28,458 nt of DNA from CBFIDE01 sp965661265 (GTDB lineage: Bacteria; Bacteroidota; Bacteroidia; Flavobacteriales; Schleiferiaceae). The notes beneath the pieces are model-generated. The model was given only the letters and a program-made list of their open reading frames with translations, had not been told where the DNA came from and ran no database searches. The DNA lies in contig CBFIDE010000024.1 in assembly GCA_965661265.1 (NCBI GenBank), positions 1 through 28,458 on the forward strand, given 5' to 3'. The position numbers and the translations under genes were made by a program. Positions 7,937 through 16,969 of the stretch are shown here, in pieces (positions within the stretch are counted from its first letter, which is position 1; each line of letters begins with the position of its first letter).

Positions 7937-9319
7937 CTATGCTAATTCTAATAATTCTGCTGCAAATTTCTTTGCTAATTCCTGAGCTCTATCCATAGAT
8001 TTAGCTTCTGTATAAATTCTAATAATGGGCTCAGTATTTGACTTACGTAAATGTACCCATTCTTCGTCAAAATCAATTTTCACACCATCAATAGTATTCA
8101 ACTGCTCATTCTTATACTTCTCTTTGAGGCTATTTAAAATACCATCTACATCCATTCCAGCTTTCAGTTCAGCCTTGTCTTTTGCCATATAATACTCTGG
8201 ATAGGAAGCTCTTAATTCACTCAACTTTTTACCTGATTCCGCTAAATAAGTAAGTATCATAGCAATTCCAACTAGCGAATCTCTTCCGTAATGTAACTCT
8301 GGAAGAATAATCCCTCCATTTCCTTCTCCGCCTAAAACAGCACCAATCTCTTTCATTTTAATCACTACATTCACTTCTCCCACTGCAGAAGCTTGATATT
8401 CTTCACCATATTGATTGGCTAAATCGCGTAAAGCTCTACTACTACTCAAATTACTAACTAAAGCTCCTTTCTTCTTCTGAAGCAAGAAATCGGCGCAAGC
8501 CACAAGAGTATATTCTTCACCAAACATTTTTCCATCCTCAGAAATCAAAGCTAGTCGATCTACATCAGGATCTACAACCAATCCTATATCACATTTCTCT
8601 TCTTTCATTCTGCCCATAATATCTCCTAAATGCTTTTCCAAAGGCTCAGGATTGTGGGGAAATTGCCCATTGGGCTCACAGTAAAGCAATTCTTGTTGTT
8701 GAACACCTAAGGCATCTAACAAAGGTGGAATAGAAATTCCACCGGTACTATTTACTGCATCAACTGCTACTTTCAAATTTGCATTTCTGATAGCCTCAAC
8801 ATTAATAAAATCTAATGCTAAAATTGCATCAATATGCTTTTTAATAAAGTCTTCTTTTCTACTAATTGTACCTAAGTCTTGAACTTCAGAATAGCTAAAC
8901 TCCTCAGACTCTACCATTCTTAATAATTCCGCACCCTCTGCTGCATTAATAAACTCTCCTTTTTCATTTAGAAGTTTTAATGCATTCCATTCTACAGGAT
9001 TATGACTAGCAGTTAAAATAATTCCACCATCTGCTTTTTCAAACACCACGGCCATTTCAACAGTAGGTGTTGTAGACAGATTCGCATCAATTACATCAAT
9101 ACCTAGACCAACCAAAGTGTTTTGAACAAGATTTTGAATCATAGAACCAGAAGGTCTAGCATCTCTACCAACTACTACCTTTAACTTACCATCCCTTCTA
9201 CTTTTCAGCCACATACCATAAGCTGAGGCAAATTTCACGGCATCAAGCGGACTTAGATTATTGCCCGGGCTTCCGCCGATTGTTCCTCTAATCCCTGAAA
9301 TAGATTTGATAAGGGTCAT
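7937..9319 (-). CDS. glmM: Phosphoglucosamine mutase (phosphohexomutase family)
   Basis: Converts glucosamine-6-phosphate to glucosamine-1-phosphate on the way to UDP-GlcNAc for peptidoglycan and lipopolysaccharide. The 460-residue product has the four phosphohexomutase signatures: TASHNP with the phospho-serine Ser105, the Mg2+ loop DPDVDR (250-255), the sugar-binding GEGNGG (331-336) and the phosphate-binding RKSNTEPIIRIYTEA near the C-terminus. The N-terminal LIKSISGIRGTIGG is typical of GlmM. A phosphomannomutase activity cannot be excluded, as this family is hard to separate by sequence, but length and motifs favour GlmM. It is first in the operon with two PLP enzymes and is preceded by a -7 element at 9350-9357. 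Confidence 0.9.
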   Translation of the reverse strand: MTLIKSISGIRGTIGGSPGNNLSPLDAVKFASAYGMWLKSRRDGKLKVVVGRDARPSGSMIQNLVQNTLVGLGIDVIDANLSTTPTVEMAVVFEKADGGIILTASHNPVEWNALKLLNEKGEFINAAEGAELLRMVESEEFSYSEVQDLGTISRKEDFIKKHIDAILALDFINVEAIRNANLKVAVDAVNSTGGISIPPLLDALGVQQQELLYCEPNGQFPHNPEPLEKHLGDIMGRMKEEKCDIGLVVDPDVDRLALISEDGKMFGEEYTLVACADFLLQKKKGALVSNLSSSRALRDLANQYGEEYQASAVGEVNVVIKMKEIGAVLGGEGNGGIILPELHYGRDSLVGIAMILTYLAESGKKLSELRASYPEYYMAKDKAELKAGMDVDGILNSLKEKYKNEQLNTIDGVKIDFDEEWVHLRKSNTEPIIRIYTEAKSMDRAQELAKKFAAELLELA

Positions 9320-9349
9320 CCTTTATTTTTTTGGAGTTAAAACTATTGG

Positions 9350-9357
9350 CAAATATA
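9350..9357 (-). promoter_or_regulatory. Candidate -7 promoter element for glmM operon
   Basis: Minus strand reads TATATTTG, a perfect TAnnTTTG match, 30 nt upstream of the glmM ATG at 9319. A TTG at the ideal -33 distance is not evident; the nearest is about 15 nt upstream of the element. Confidence 0.55.
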
Positions 9358-9408
9358 ATCAACCAATTAAGGCAAGAAAGCGTTAAAAAAGAAAGCTTTG
9401 TTAATTAA

Positions 9409-9442
9409 TTTGTGAATAATGCAACATAGCATCGTACTTTTG
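9409..9442 (+). promoter_or_regulatory. Candidate promoter (-33 TTTG and -7 TAnnTTTG) for TPR-DUF368-aroE operon
   Basis: TTTG at 9409-9412 and TACTTTTG at 9435-9442 are separated by 22 nt, within the spacing described for Bacteroidota sigma-A promoters. The ATG at 9486 lies 43 nt downstream. This is the most complete promoter in the window. Confidence 0.6.
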
Positions 9443-9485
9443 CAAGCAGCATATATTTAAATTTAAGGGAACGAAAGGTTAGCCT

Positions 9486-10889
9486 ATGTTTAATGATGAG
9501 AATGAAGATTATATAGAGGTTGGTCCACTTATTCAGAAGTTTGAAGAAATGCTAAAAAAGAAAACTAGTTTTTTCTTTGACGTTGATGAATTTGAAGCAA
9601 TTTCTGATTACTATTACGAGACTGGATCTTTGGTAAAAGCTTTAAAAGCTTCTGAAATTGCCACGGAACAACATCCTTATTGCAGTAACTTTGGATTTAG
9701 AAGGGCCCAATATTATACGGCCTCTAATAGAATCGCGGAAGCGAAAAAAGAATTAGAAAGCCTTGAGAAATCACATGACAACTCTCAAGAGTTATTTCTT
9801 GCAAAAGCAGCAATTGCTAGCAAAGAAGGGCTGCATAATCTTTCAATAAACTTTTTTAAGGAGTCCCTGAAGGGAGCTGAATTCCCTGAAGATATATGGC
9901 CATTAATGGCTAATGAGTATCAAATGGCCGGGAATTACGAGCTTGCTTTAAAATATTATAAACAGAGTCTTGAGCAAAACCCTGAAGATGAAATATCAAT
10001 ATATAATCTTGCCCTTTGTCTAGATTTCTTAGATAAAAATTCTGAAGGAATTAGTTTCTTCAAAAAGCTGATTAATAAAAATCCCTATTCGGAAGTTAGC
10101 TGGTATCACTTAGCCATGATCTATGCTAAAGAAAAAGAGTATGACAAAGCTATTTGGGCCATAGATTATTCTCTTCTTATTGATGATGAGTTTACAGCTG
10201 CATATTTTGAGAAAGCAAGAATTTTGGAGAGAACTTATCAATTCCAGGAAGCGGCTAACACCTATGAGCAAAGCTTTGATTTTGAAGATCCAATTGGCTT
10301 TACTTTTTATAAAATTGGATTATGCTATCTGAGAATGCATCGTCATGAAAAGGCACTTTCGTATTTCACAAAGGCGGTACATGAAGATGATGATTTAGAT
10401 GAGGCCCATTTTGAATTGTCATTAATTTTTGATGAAAATTTAAGTTTTACTGAAGCCGTCCATGCCATAAAGAAGGCGATAGCTTTAGATCCTGAAAATA
10501 TTGAATATTTAAATACTTCTGCGAGTATCTTTAGAAGAGCTGGGCTACTGAATGAGGCTGAGTTGGTATATGAGAATATTCTTGAGCTCGGTCATATGGG
10601 TCCAGCTGTATTTATTGACTATGCTGAGTTGCTTTTTGATCTTTGTGAATTTAATGAAGGATTAGAAGTTCTTTATCAAGGTGTTCAATTAAACCCAGAA
10701 TCCTCAGAAATGAATTACAGACTTGCGGGTTACTTATACACTTTACAAGAGTCAGACGAGGCTGGAATTTATTTTAAAAAGGCTCTAGATATTGATCCTG
10801 ACAGAAAGAACTTTTTCCTTTCTATATTTCCTAAACTTCATGATAATAAGGATGTAAAAGTAATCTTAGGTAGACTCAAGCATTCCTAA
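9486..10889 (+). CDS. Tetratricopeptide repeat protein
   Basis: A 467-residue protein made almost entirely of tetratricopeptide repeats and starting at ATG 9486. Repeat units with the A/G-Y-A-P spacing recur throughout, for example PLMANEYQMAGNYELALKYY, then WYHLAMIYAKEKEYDKAIWA, FTFYKIGLCYLRMHRHEKAL and MNYRLAGYLYTLQESDEAGI, about eleven in all. There is no signal peptide or transmembrane helix, so a cytoplasmic scaffold or adaptor is likely; the partner is unknown. It leads a plus-strand operon with DUF368 (35 nt downstream), aroE and a DUF349 gene, an arrangement I recall as common in Bacteroidota. Regulation is probably by the sigma-A promoter at 9409-9442. Confidence 0.85.
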   Translation: MFNDENEDYIEVGPLIQKFEEMLKKKTSFFFDVDEFEAISDYYYETGSLVKALKASEIATEQHPYCSNFGFRRAQYYTASNRIAEAKKELESLEKSHDNSQELFLAKAAIASKEGLHNLSINFFKESLKGAEFPEDIWPLMANEYQMAGNYELALKYYKQSLEQNPEDEISIYNLALCLDFLDKNSEGISFFKKLINKNPYSEVSWYHLAMIYAKEKEYDKAIWAIDYSLLIDDEFTAAYFEKARILERTYQFQEAANTYEQSFDFEDPIGFTFYKIGLCYLRMHRHEKALSYFTKAVHEDDDLDEAHFELSLIFDENLSFTEAVHAIKKAIALDPENIEYLNTSASIFRRAGLLNEAELVYENILELGHMGPAVFIDYAELLFDLCEFNEGLEVLYQGVQLNPESSEMNYRLAGYLYTLQESDEAGIYFKKALDIDPDRKNFFLSIFPKLHDNKDVKVILGRLKHS

Positions 10890-10924
10890 TTCATTTTTCA
10901 TTTTCTTTGTTCAAAATATAAATT

Positions 10925-11836
10925 ATGAATAGACTTCTGCTTTACTTAAAAGGTATAGCTATGGGTGCCGCCGACGTTGTGCCTGGTGTTAGTGGAGGAA
11001 CAATTGCTTTCATTACAGGTATTTATGAGGAACTCATTGAAACCTTAAGCAAAGTCGATCTTAAGACTTTTAAATTACTCCTTACTGAAGGCTTTAAAAG
11101 TTTCTGGAAAGAGATAAATGGAAATTTTCTAATTTTCCTTTTTGCGGGAATCGGTACTTCAATAGTTAGTCTTTCAAAACTTATATCTTACTTACTAGAA
11201 ACCTACCCTATACTAGTTTGGGCATTCTTTTTTGGCCTAATCGTGGCCAGTGCTTGGATAATAGGAAAAACTGTTTCTAAGTGGTCTATTGTATCAATTA
11301 TTGGTCTAATTGCAGGAGTAATTATTGCCTATATGATTACTGTAATTAGCCCAGCAGAAACCTCTGAAGAGTATTGGTTTATTGCGCTCTCAGGAGCCAT
11401 AGCAATTTGCGCAATGATTTTACCGGGGATAAGTGGGAGTTTCATCCTCTTATTAATGGGAAAATATAAATTTATTTTAGCGTCTATCTCCGAGATGAGA
11501 TTTGATGTAATCTTCTTTTTTGGACTTGGATGCATTATTGGACTTTTGAGCTTTGCGCGATTCCTCACTTGGTTATTCAAGAATCATAAAAACATCACAA
11601 TAGCCTTACTTAGTGGTTTCATGATTGGATCCCTAAATAAAGTTTGGCCATGGAAAACAACTTTAGAAACAGGTATAGATAGACATGGAGAAATCATTCC
11701 TATAGTTCAGGAAAGTGTTTCACCTTTTAACTTTGAAGGTGAATCTAATTTGATTTACGCTATTATTCTTGCCGTTTTAGGTGCTAGTTTAATTCTGGTT
11801 TTAAACCGATTTTCTCCTGATTCAAAAGAAAACTAA
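10925..11836 (+). CDS. DUF368 membrane protein, candidate undecaprenyl-phosphate translocase
   Basis: A 303-residue polytopic membrane protein with about eight hydrophobic segments. It has the two inverted-repeat signatures of the family: ADVVPGVSGGT (16-26) and MILPGISGSFILLLMGKY (164-181). From the literature as I recall it, DUF368 proteins (PopT) flip the lipid carrier undecaprenyl phosphate back across the inner membrane so it can be reused for peptidoglycan and other polymers. This member has not been tested; the role is inferred from family. It lies 35 nt after the TPR gene and 3 nt before aroE, so it sits inside one transcription unit. Start is at ATG 10925, just before the first amphipathic segment. 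Nothing looks truncated. Confidence 0.88.
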   Translation: MNRLLLYLKGIAMGAADVVPGVSGGTIAFITGIYEELIETLSKVDLKTFKLLLTEGFKSFWKEINGNFLIFLFAGIGTSIVSLSKLISYLLETYPILVWAFFFGLIVASAWIIGKTVSKWSIVSIIGLIAGVIIAYMITVISPAETSEEYWFIALSGAIAICAMILPGISGSFILLLMGKYKFILASISEMRFDVIFFFGLGCIIGLLSFARFLTWLFKNHKNITIALLSGFMIGSLNKVWPWKTTLETGIDRHGEIIPIVQESVSPFNFEGESNLIYAIILAVLGASLILVLNRFSPDSKEN

Positions 11837-11839
11837 ATC

Positions 11840-12562
11840 ATGAAGTTCGGGCTAATTGGAAAGAATATCGACTACTCCTTTTCAGCAAGCTACTTTAATG
11901 AGAAATTTAAGAGAGAAGGCTTAGTTGATTTTAGCTATCAAAATTTTGATGTTCAAAATCTTTCTAGAATTCAAGACATTTTTAGACTAGAAGATTTAAG
12001 AGGTCTAAATGTTACTATTCCGTACAAAGAAAAGGTACTTCCCTATTTAGATTTTATTGATCCCATTGCAAAGGAGATCGGTGCAGTAAACACCATAGTA
12101 ATAAAGAACAAAAAGCTAAGCGGTTACAACACTGATTACCTAGGGTTTAAAAAAAGTTTATTAGAAACTGCTCACAAACTAAAAAAAGCGCTAATCCTTG
12201 GATCAGGAGGTGCATCAAAAGCTATTGTTTTTGCCTTAAATCAACTTGATGTTTCGTGTACAATAGTCAGCCGAAAAGCACTAAAAACATCAATTAGCTA
12301 TGAACAGGCTGCCAGCAGACTAAAAGATTATGATTTAGTAGTAAACTGTACTCCTTTAGGCACTTGGCCAAATGTTCTTGAGAAGCCGCCCCTTTTACTT
12401 GATGGTGTCAATCAAAATCATTTATTTTATGACTTGGTATACAAGCCTAAAGAAACTGCATTTTTAAAAAAGGCAAAGATAAAAGGCGCAAGTACTATCA
12501 ATGGACAACGAATGTTAGAAATCCAGGCGCTGGAAGCATGGGATTTGTGGCAAAGTAATTAA
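11840..12562 (+). CDS. aroE: Shikimate dehydrogenase
   Basis: Reduces 3-dehydroshikimate to shikimate with NADPH in the aromatic amino acid pathway. The 240-residue product has the substrate loop IDYSFSASYFNEKF, NVTIPYKEKVLPYLD with catalytic Lys63, and NTDYLGF with catalytic Asp99. The nucleotide loop is GSGGASKA (121-128), followed by the VVNCTPLGTWPN segment and a C-terminal GQRMLEIQALEAWDLW helix. It is slightly shorter than the E. coli enzyme, as usual in Bacteroidota. It starts 3 nt after the DUF368 gene and is followed 17 nt later by the DUF349 gene, indicating co-transcription. No other aro gene is in the window. Confidence 0.95.
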   Translation: MKFGLIGKNIDYSFSASYFNEKFKREGLVDFSYQNFDVQNLSRIQDIFRLEDLRGLNVTIPYKEKVLPYLDFIDPIAKEIGAVNTIVIKNKKLSGYNTDYLGFKKSLLETAHKLKKALILGSGGASKAIVFALNQLDVSCTIVSRKALKTSISYEQAASRLKDYDLVVNCTPLGTWPNVLEKPPLLLDGVNQNHLFYDLVYKPKETAFLKKAKIKGASTINGQRMLEIQALEAWDLWQSN

Positions 12563-12579
12563 CAGTCAATATTTTAGAC

Positions 12580-14727
12580 ATGAGAGAGGAGAATGATAAG
12601 CTAGACAAGAAAGACGGAAACGAGGGAATTGAAACTCCAAATCCAACGGAGGATGCTCTCTTAAATGAATCAAAGAACGAAAAGGAAGATACTATACTCA
12701 GTGATGTTGACACAACAACCTCAGATAGTTCAGAGCCAGTAGAAGCGCGAAATCCGTCGGAATTAGTCAAAGAAGACAAAAATGAAGTTGAGGATGAGGT
12801 TGAAGATACCGAAAGTCCTACTGCTGAAGCCCTTGTAGCTGAAAATAATATTGAAGGAACAGAAGCAATTCTTAGCGATGAAGAGCTAGAATCTGAAGAT
12901 ACAGATGTAGAAGTTGATTCTGATGAAGAAGAAGAGGATGTTTTTGCTAAGGAAGATTTAGAATTACCTAACTATGCTGACTTTGAGGCCAGTAATCTAG
13001 TTTCTGAAGCTGAGAACCTTTTAAAATCCGAAAGTGTCAACCGAATTAAAGAGCATATAGATTCTATTAGAACTAATCTTCTTTCTCAGTTGAACGCAGA
13101 AAAAGAAGAAAAACTCAAAGAATTTATCGAATCAGGAGGAAACGCCATCGATTTTGAATTTATTCAGCCTTTAAGGGAAAAATTCAGAATGGTCTATTCT
13201 GAATATAGAGCAAAAAGAAAGAAGTTTTACCAAGAACTAGAGGATAAGCTACAAGCAAATCTGGTTTCAAAACAAGAAATCATTGAGAAACTAAAAGAAC
13301 TTACCAATAAAGATGAGAGTATCGGTAGTCACTTTAAAGAATTCAATGACCTTCAAGCGGAGTGGAAAAATATTGGCCCAGTTCCAAGAAATGAATCAAA
13401 TGACTTATGGAAAACCTACCATCACCATATAGATAATTTCTACAGTTTTATACAAATTAACAAGGAGCTTAGAGATCTAGATTTTAAGAAAAATAAGGAA
13501 AAGAAAGAAAAACTAATTAGTGAAGCAGCAGCTTTGGCGAAAGAGGAAAACCTTACTTCTGCATTCAAAAAACTACAGGCTCTCCATAAAAAATGGAAAG
13601 AGATAGGCCCTGTTGAAAGGGAAATAAGAGAAGAAATGTGGGAACGTTTTAGCGAAATGACTAAGGCACTGCATGAGAAAAGAGAAGAATGGTATGAAGG
13701 GCTTAAGGAAGAAAGAGAGAAATTAATTGCGAAGAAGCGTGAGCTTTTAGGGAAAGTAAGTTCGCTGCCATTCCATAAAATTGATACTCACCAAAGATGG
13801 CAGGATTGCATTAAAGGAATTGATGCCGTGCGTGAGGAGTTCAGAAAAATTGGGCGAGTTCAACATCCTGATAATGATAAAGTTTGGGAAGAATTTAGAG
13901 GCTTAGTGAAGCAATTCAACAAAGCCAAAAATGATTTTTATAAGAATTTAAAGAAAGAGCATACTAAGAATCTAGATAGAAAAAGAGCCCTAGTAGCTAA
14001 GGCTGAGGAGCTGAAAGATAGTTTAGACTGGAAGAATGCAACTAATGAATTTAAAAGAATTCAAGCAGATTGGAAGAAAATTGGTCATGTACCTAAAAGT
14101 GAATCCGATAAAATTTGGAAAGAATTTAAATCCAACTGCAATCACTTTTTTAATAGGTTAACTGATTTTAATAAGAATAAGGACAAAGAACTTAAAGTCA
14201 ATTTTGCAAAAAAACAAGAACGACTAATAGAAATTGAAGGTTTTGATCCTAAAGCATCAAAGCAGCCTGTTGAAGAATTAAAGACCATAATCAAAGAGTG
14301 GAGAGCCATAGGCATGGTTCCTAGAGCCACTAAGCAAATTGAGCAAGATTTCAACAAACTCATAGATTCTAAATTCTCAGAATTAGATTTAAATCGAGCG
14401 GAAGCGGAAAAAATAAAGTTTGAAAATAAACTTGAACAGCTAGCCAATGAGGGTGTAGGAGAGCTTAGAAGAGAGCAGGATTTTCTTAGAAGAAAAATTG
14501 ACGAAGGTATTAAAGAACTGAATCAATTAGAGAATAACATAAACTTCTTCAGCAGCAGTAGCAATTCTAAGAGCCCTCTAATTAAAGAAGTTGAAAAGAA
14601 AATTGAGCAGCAAAAATCAAATGTTCAAGCACTCAAAGATAAAGTCAGCTTGATAGGAAAGAAGATTAAGTCTACGCTAGAGCCAAAAGAGGAAAAGTCA
14701 GAGGAGCCTTCTAGGTCAGAAGAATAA
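12580..14727 (+). CDS. DUF349 repeat protein
   Basis: A 715-residue, highly charged, soluble protein. Residues 1 to about 135 are strongly acidic and probably disordered. The middle (about 230-600) holds five DUF349 units recognisable by W/F-x-x-IG-x-V followed by a second aromatic: EWKNIGPVPRNESNDLW, KWKEIGPVEREIREEMW, EFRKIGRVQHPDNDKVW, DWKKIGHVPKSESDKIW and EWRAIGMVPRATKQI. The last 100 residues form a heptad-like coiled coil. DUF349 proteins have no settled biochemical role; some are linked to nucleotide or stress physiology. It closes the TPR-DUF368-aroE operon, starting 17 nt after aroE. The ATG chosen is the first in frame. The 203 nt after it, up to uvrB, hold no gene I can support. 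Confidence 0.88.
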   Translation: MREENDKLDKKDGNEGIETPNPTEDALLNESKNEKEDTILSDVDTTTSDSSEPVEARNPSELVKEDKNEVEDEVEDTESPTAEALVAENNIEGTEAILSDEELESEDTDVEVDSDEEEEDVFAKEDLELPNYADFEASNLVSEAENLLKSESVNRIKEHIDSIRTNLLSQLNAEKEEKLKEFIESGGNAIDFEFIQPLREKFRMVYSEYRAKRKKFYQELEDKLQANLVSKQEIIEKLKELTNKDESIGSHFKEFNDLQAEWKNIGPVPRNESNDLWKTYHHHIDNFYSFIQINKELRDLDFKKNKEKKEKLISEAAALAKEENLTSAFKKLQALHKKWKEIGPVEREIREEMWERFSEMTKALHEKREEWYEGLKEEREKLIAKKRELLGKVSSLPFHKIDTHQRWQDCIKGIDAVREEFRKIGRVQHPDNDKVWEEFRGLVKQFNKAKNDFYKNLKKEHTKNLDRKRALVAKAEELKDSLDWKNATNEFKRIQADWKKIGHVPKSESDKIWKEFKSNCNHFFNRLTDFNKNKDKELKVNFAKKQERLIEIEGFDPKASKQPVEELKTIIKEWRAIGMVPRATKQIEQDFNKLIDSKFSELDLNRAEAEKIKFENKLEQLANEGVGELRREQDFLRRKIDEGIKELNQLENNINFFSSSSNSKSPLIKEVEKKIEQQKSNVQALKDKVSLIGKKIKSTLEPKEEKSEEPSRSEE

Positions 14728-14930
14728 GACCTTTTTTATTGGATTTGCTTTTAGTGTTATTAGTCTTCTGCATTAAGATAAACCCATATTAGCTTCCAAC
14801 AAGATTAGTATCACTTGAGAATCTATTATTGAGTGCTAATTAGTACAATGATTAAGGAATGGCAATCTGTTATGGATCGATTTGAATAGAATCTTGATTA
14901 ATAAGGAATTGCGTATCATAGAAATATTGA

Positions 14931-16952
14931 ATGTCAAAGAAATTTAATTTACAATCTGACTACGAGCCTACAGGAGATCAACCAGAAGCTATCAAGCAAT
15001 TGGTTGAAGGGATAAACAATAATGAGCGTTTCCAAACTCTTTTAGGTGTAACTGGCTCTGGTAAAACCTTTTCAGTTGCCAATGTAATTAAAGAAGTAGA
15101 GAAACCTACTCTGATATTAAGCCACAACAAGACACTTGCAGCCCAGCTGTACGGAGAATTCAAACAATATTTTCCCGAAAATGCAGTAGAATATTTTGTG
15201 AGTTATTATGATTACTACCAACCGGAAGCCTACTTACCAAGTTCTGGAACTTATATTGAGAAAGATCTAAGTATCAATGAAGAAATTGAGAAACTTAGAT
15301 TAAGTACTACCTCTTCTCTACTCTCAGGGCGTAGAGATGTAATAGTTGTAGCCTCTGTTTCTTGTTTATACGGTATTGGAAACCCGGCAGAGTTTACGAA
15401 TCAATTAGTAGAAATATCAGTTGGTGAAGTTATACCCAGAAATCAATTACTACATAAATTTGTCAATGCTCTTTATAATAGAACCACCGCAGAATTTTCT
15501 AGAGGTTCCTTTAGAGTAAAAGGGGATTCAGTAGATATTTTCCCAGCCTATTCAGATTCCGCCATAAGAATACATTTTTGGGGTGATGAAATAGAGCGAA
15601 TTGAAAGTTTTAATCCAGCGAATAGAGAAGTTTTAGAATCCTTTGAAACTGCTAGAATATTTCCGGCAAATCTTTTTGTTACCAGTAAAGAATCATTGAA
15701 CGGAGCCATTCACCAAATTCAAGATGATTTAATGTCTCAAGTAGATTTTTTCAAGAAAAATGAGAGACCATTAGAAGCTAAAAGACTTTTAGAAAGAACA
15801 GAGTTTGACCTTGAGATGATAAGGGAATTAGGGTATTGCTCAGGAATAGAAAATTATTCGAGATACCTAGATGGGCGCTTGCCTGGAACTAGACCCTTTT
15901 GTCTTTTAGATTATTTTCCTGATGATTTTTTAATGGTTATCGACGAAAGTCATGTGACCGTTTCACAAGTCAAAGCAATGTATGGTGGTGATAGATCCCG
16001 AAAGGAAAACCTAGTTGAATATGGCTTTAGGTTACCTGCAGCGATGGATAATAGACCTTTAAAATTCGAAGAATTTGAGTCATTACAAAAACAAGTAATC
16101 TATGTAAGTGCAACGCCAGCTGACTATGAGTTAGAAAAAACGGAAGGTCTATTTATTGAGCAATTAATTAGACCAACAGGTTTATTAGACCCTATAATTG
16201 AAGTAAGGCCTATTGATAATCAAGTAGATGACTTGATGGAAGAAATCAATAAAAGAGTTGAGATAGATGAACGTGTTTTGGTTACTACCTTGACAAAACG
16301 AATGGCTGAAGAGCTTACTAAATACTTTACACGCTACGGCATTAGATGTAGGTATGTCCATTCAGACGTAGATACACTTGAGAGAGTGGAAATAATGCGT
16401 GATTTAAGATTAGGGGTATTTGATGTATTAATCGGTGTAAACCTTTTAAGAGAAGGATTAGACCTTCCTGAGGTAAGTTTGGTAGCCATATTAGATGCAG
16501 ATAAAGAAGGATTCTTGCGTTCAGAAAGATCATTAGTTCAAACTGTTGGAAGAGCCGCCAGAAACTTGAATGGAAGAGCCATAATGTATGCAAAGAAAAT
16601 CACCAATAGTATGCAACTTACTATTGATGAAACGGAAAGGAGACGTGGTATACAAATGGCATATAATAAGGAACATGGGTTAGTGCCTCAGGCTTTAAAG
16701 AAATCTAAAGAATCTATCATTGCAGGATCATCAGCGGCTAGCTCATCTACCTACATTCAAGCCGAGAACTTTAACCTTGCTGCTGAGGCTAAAAAGGTCT
16801 ATTCAACGAAGCAAGAATTAAGAAAAGACATTGGAGACTTGCGCAAAAAAATGGAATTATCGGCCAAAGCTTTGGACTTTATTGAGGCTGCAAGATTAAG
16901 GGATGAGATTGCCCTTTTAGAGGATGAAGAAAAGAAGCTCTTTAACGAATAG
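14931..16952 (+). CDS. uvrB: Excinuclease ABC subunit B
   Basis: The damage-verifying helicase-like subunit of nucleotide excision repair, which loads with UvrA and hands off to UvrC. The 673-residue product is full length. It has Walker A GVTGSGKT (39-46), the DNA-clamping beta-hairpin YYDYYQPEAYLPSSGTYIEK, and DESHVTVSQVKAMYGGDRSR after the DEAD-like box. These are followed by SATPADYELE, the helicase C-terminal NLLREGLDLPEV and QTVGRAARN motifs, and a C-terminal UVR domain (LRKKMELSAKALDFIEAARL) that contacts UvrC. The 203-nt upstream region holds only a 7-of-8 -7-like element (TCGATTTG, 14877-14884) and no recognisable LexA-type box. It is apparently transcribed alone. Confidence 0.97.
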   Translation: MSKKFNLQSDYEPTGDQPEAIKQLVEGINNNERFQTLLGVTGSGKTFSVANVIKEVEKPTLILSHNKTLAAQLYGEFKQYFPENAVEYFVSYYDYYQPEAYLPSSGTYIEKDLSINEEIEKLRLSTTSSLLSGRRDVIVVASVSCLYGIGNPAEFTNQLVEISVGEVIPRNQLLHKFVNALYNRTTAEFSRGSFRVKGDSVDIFPAYSDSAIRIHFWGDEIERIESFNPANREVLESFETARIFPANLFVTSKESLNGAIHQIQDDLMSQVDFFKKNERPLEAKRLLERTEFDLEMIRELGYCSGIENYSRYLDGRLPGTRPFCLLDYFPDDFLMVIDESHVTVSQVKAMYGGDRSRKENLVEYGFRLPAAMDNRPLKFEEFESLQKQVIYVSATPADYELEKTEGLFIEQLIRPTGLLDPIIEVRPIDNQVDDLMEEINKRVEIDERVLVTTLTKRMAEELTKYFTRYGIRCRYVHSDVDTLERVEIMRDLRLGVFDVLIGVNLLREGLDLPEVSLVAILDADKEGFLRSERSLVQTVGRAARNLNGRAIMYAKKITNSMQLTIDETERRRGIQMAYNKEHGLVPQALKKSKESIIAGSSAASSSTYIQAENFNLAAEAKKVYSTKQELRKDIGDLRKKMELSAKALDFIEAARLRDEIALLEDEEKKLFNE

Positions 16953-16969
16953 AAATAAAGAATACTAAA

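Noticed and set aside
12498..12779. Serine-rich open frame opposite the DUF349 acidic region
   Set aside because: Ser/Phe runs are the antisense of Glu/Asp/Lys-rich codons; no start context or homology.
14142..14447. Minus-strand open frame inside the DUF349 gene
   Set aside because: Antisense shadow of a charged coiled-coil region.
14848..14889. A 13-residue open frame (MIKEWQSVMDRFE) upstream of uvrB as a leader peptide
   Set aside because: Too short to support, with no attenuator hairpin before uvrB.
16342..16593. Minus-strand open frame inside uvrB
   Set aside because: Antisense of conserved helicase motifs.
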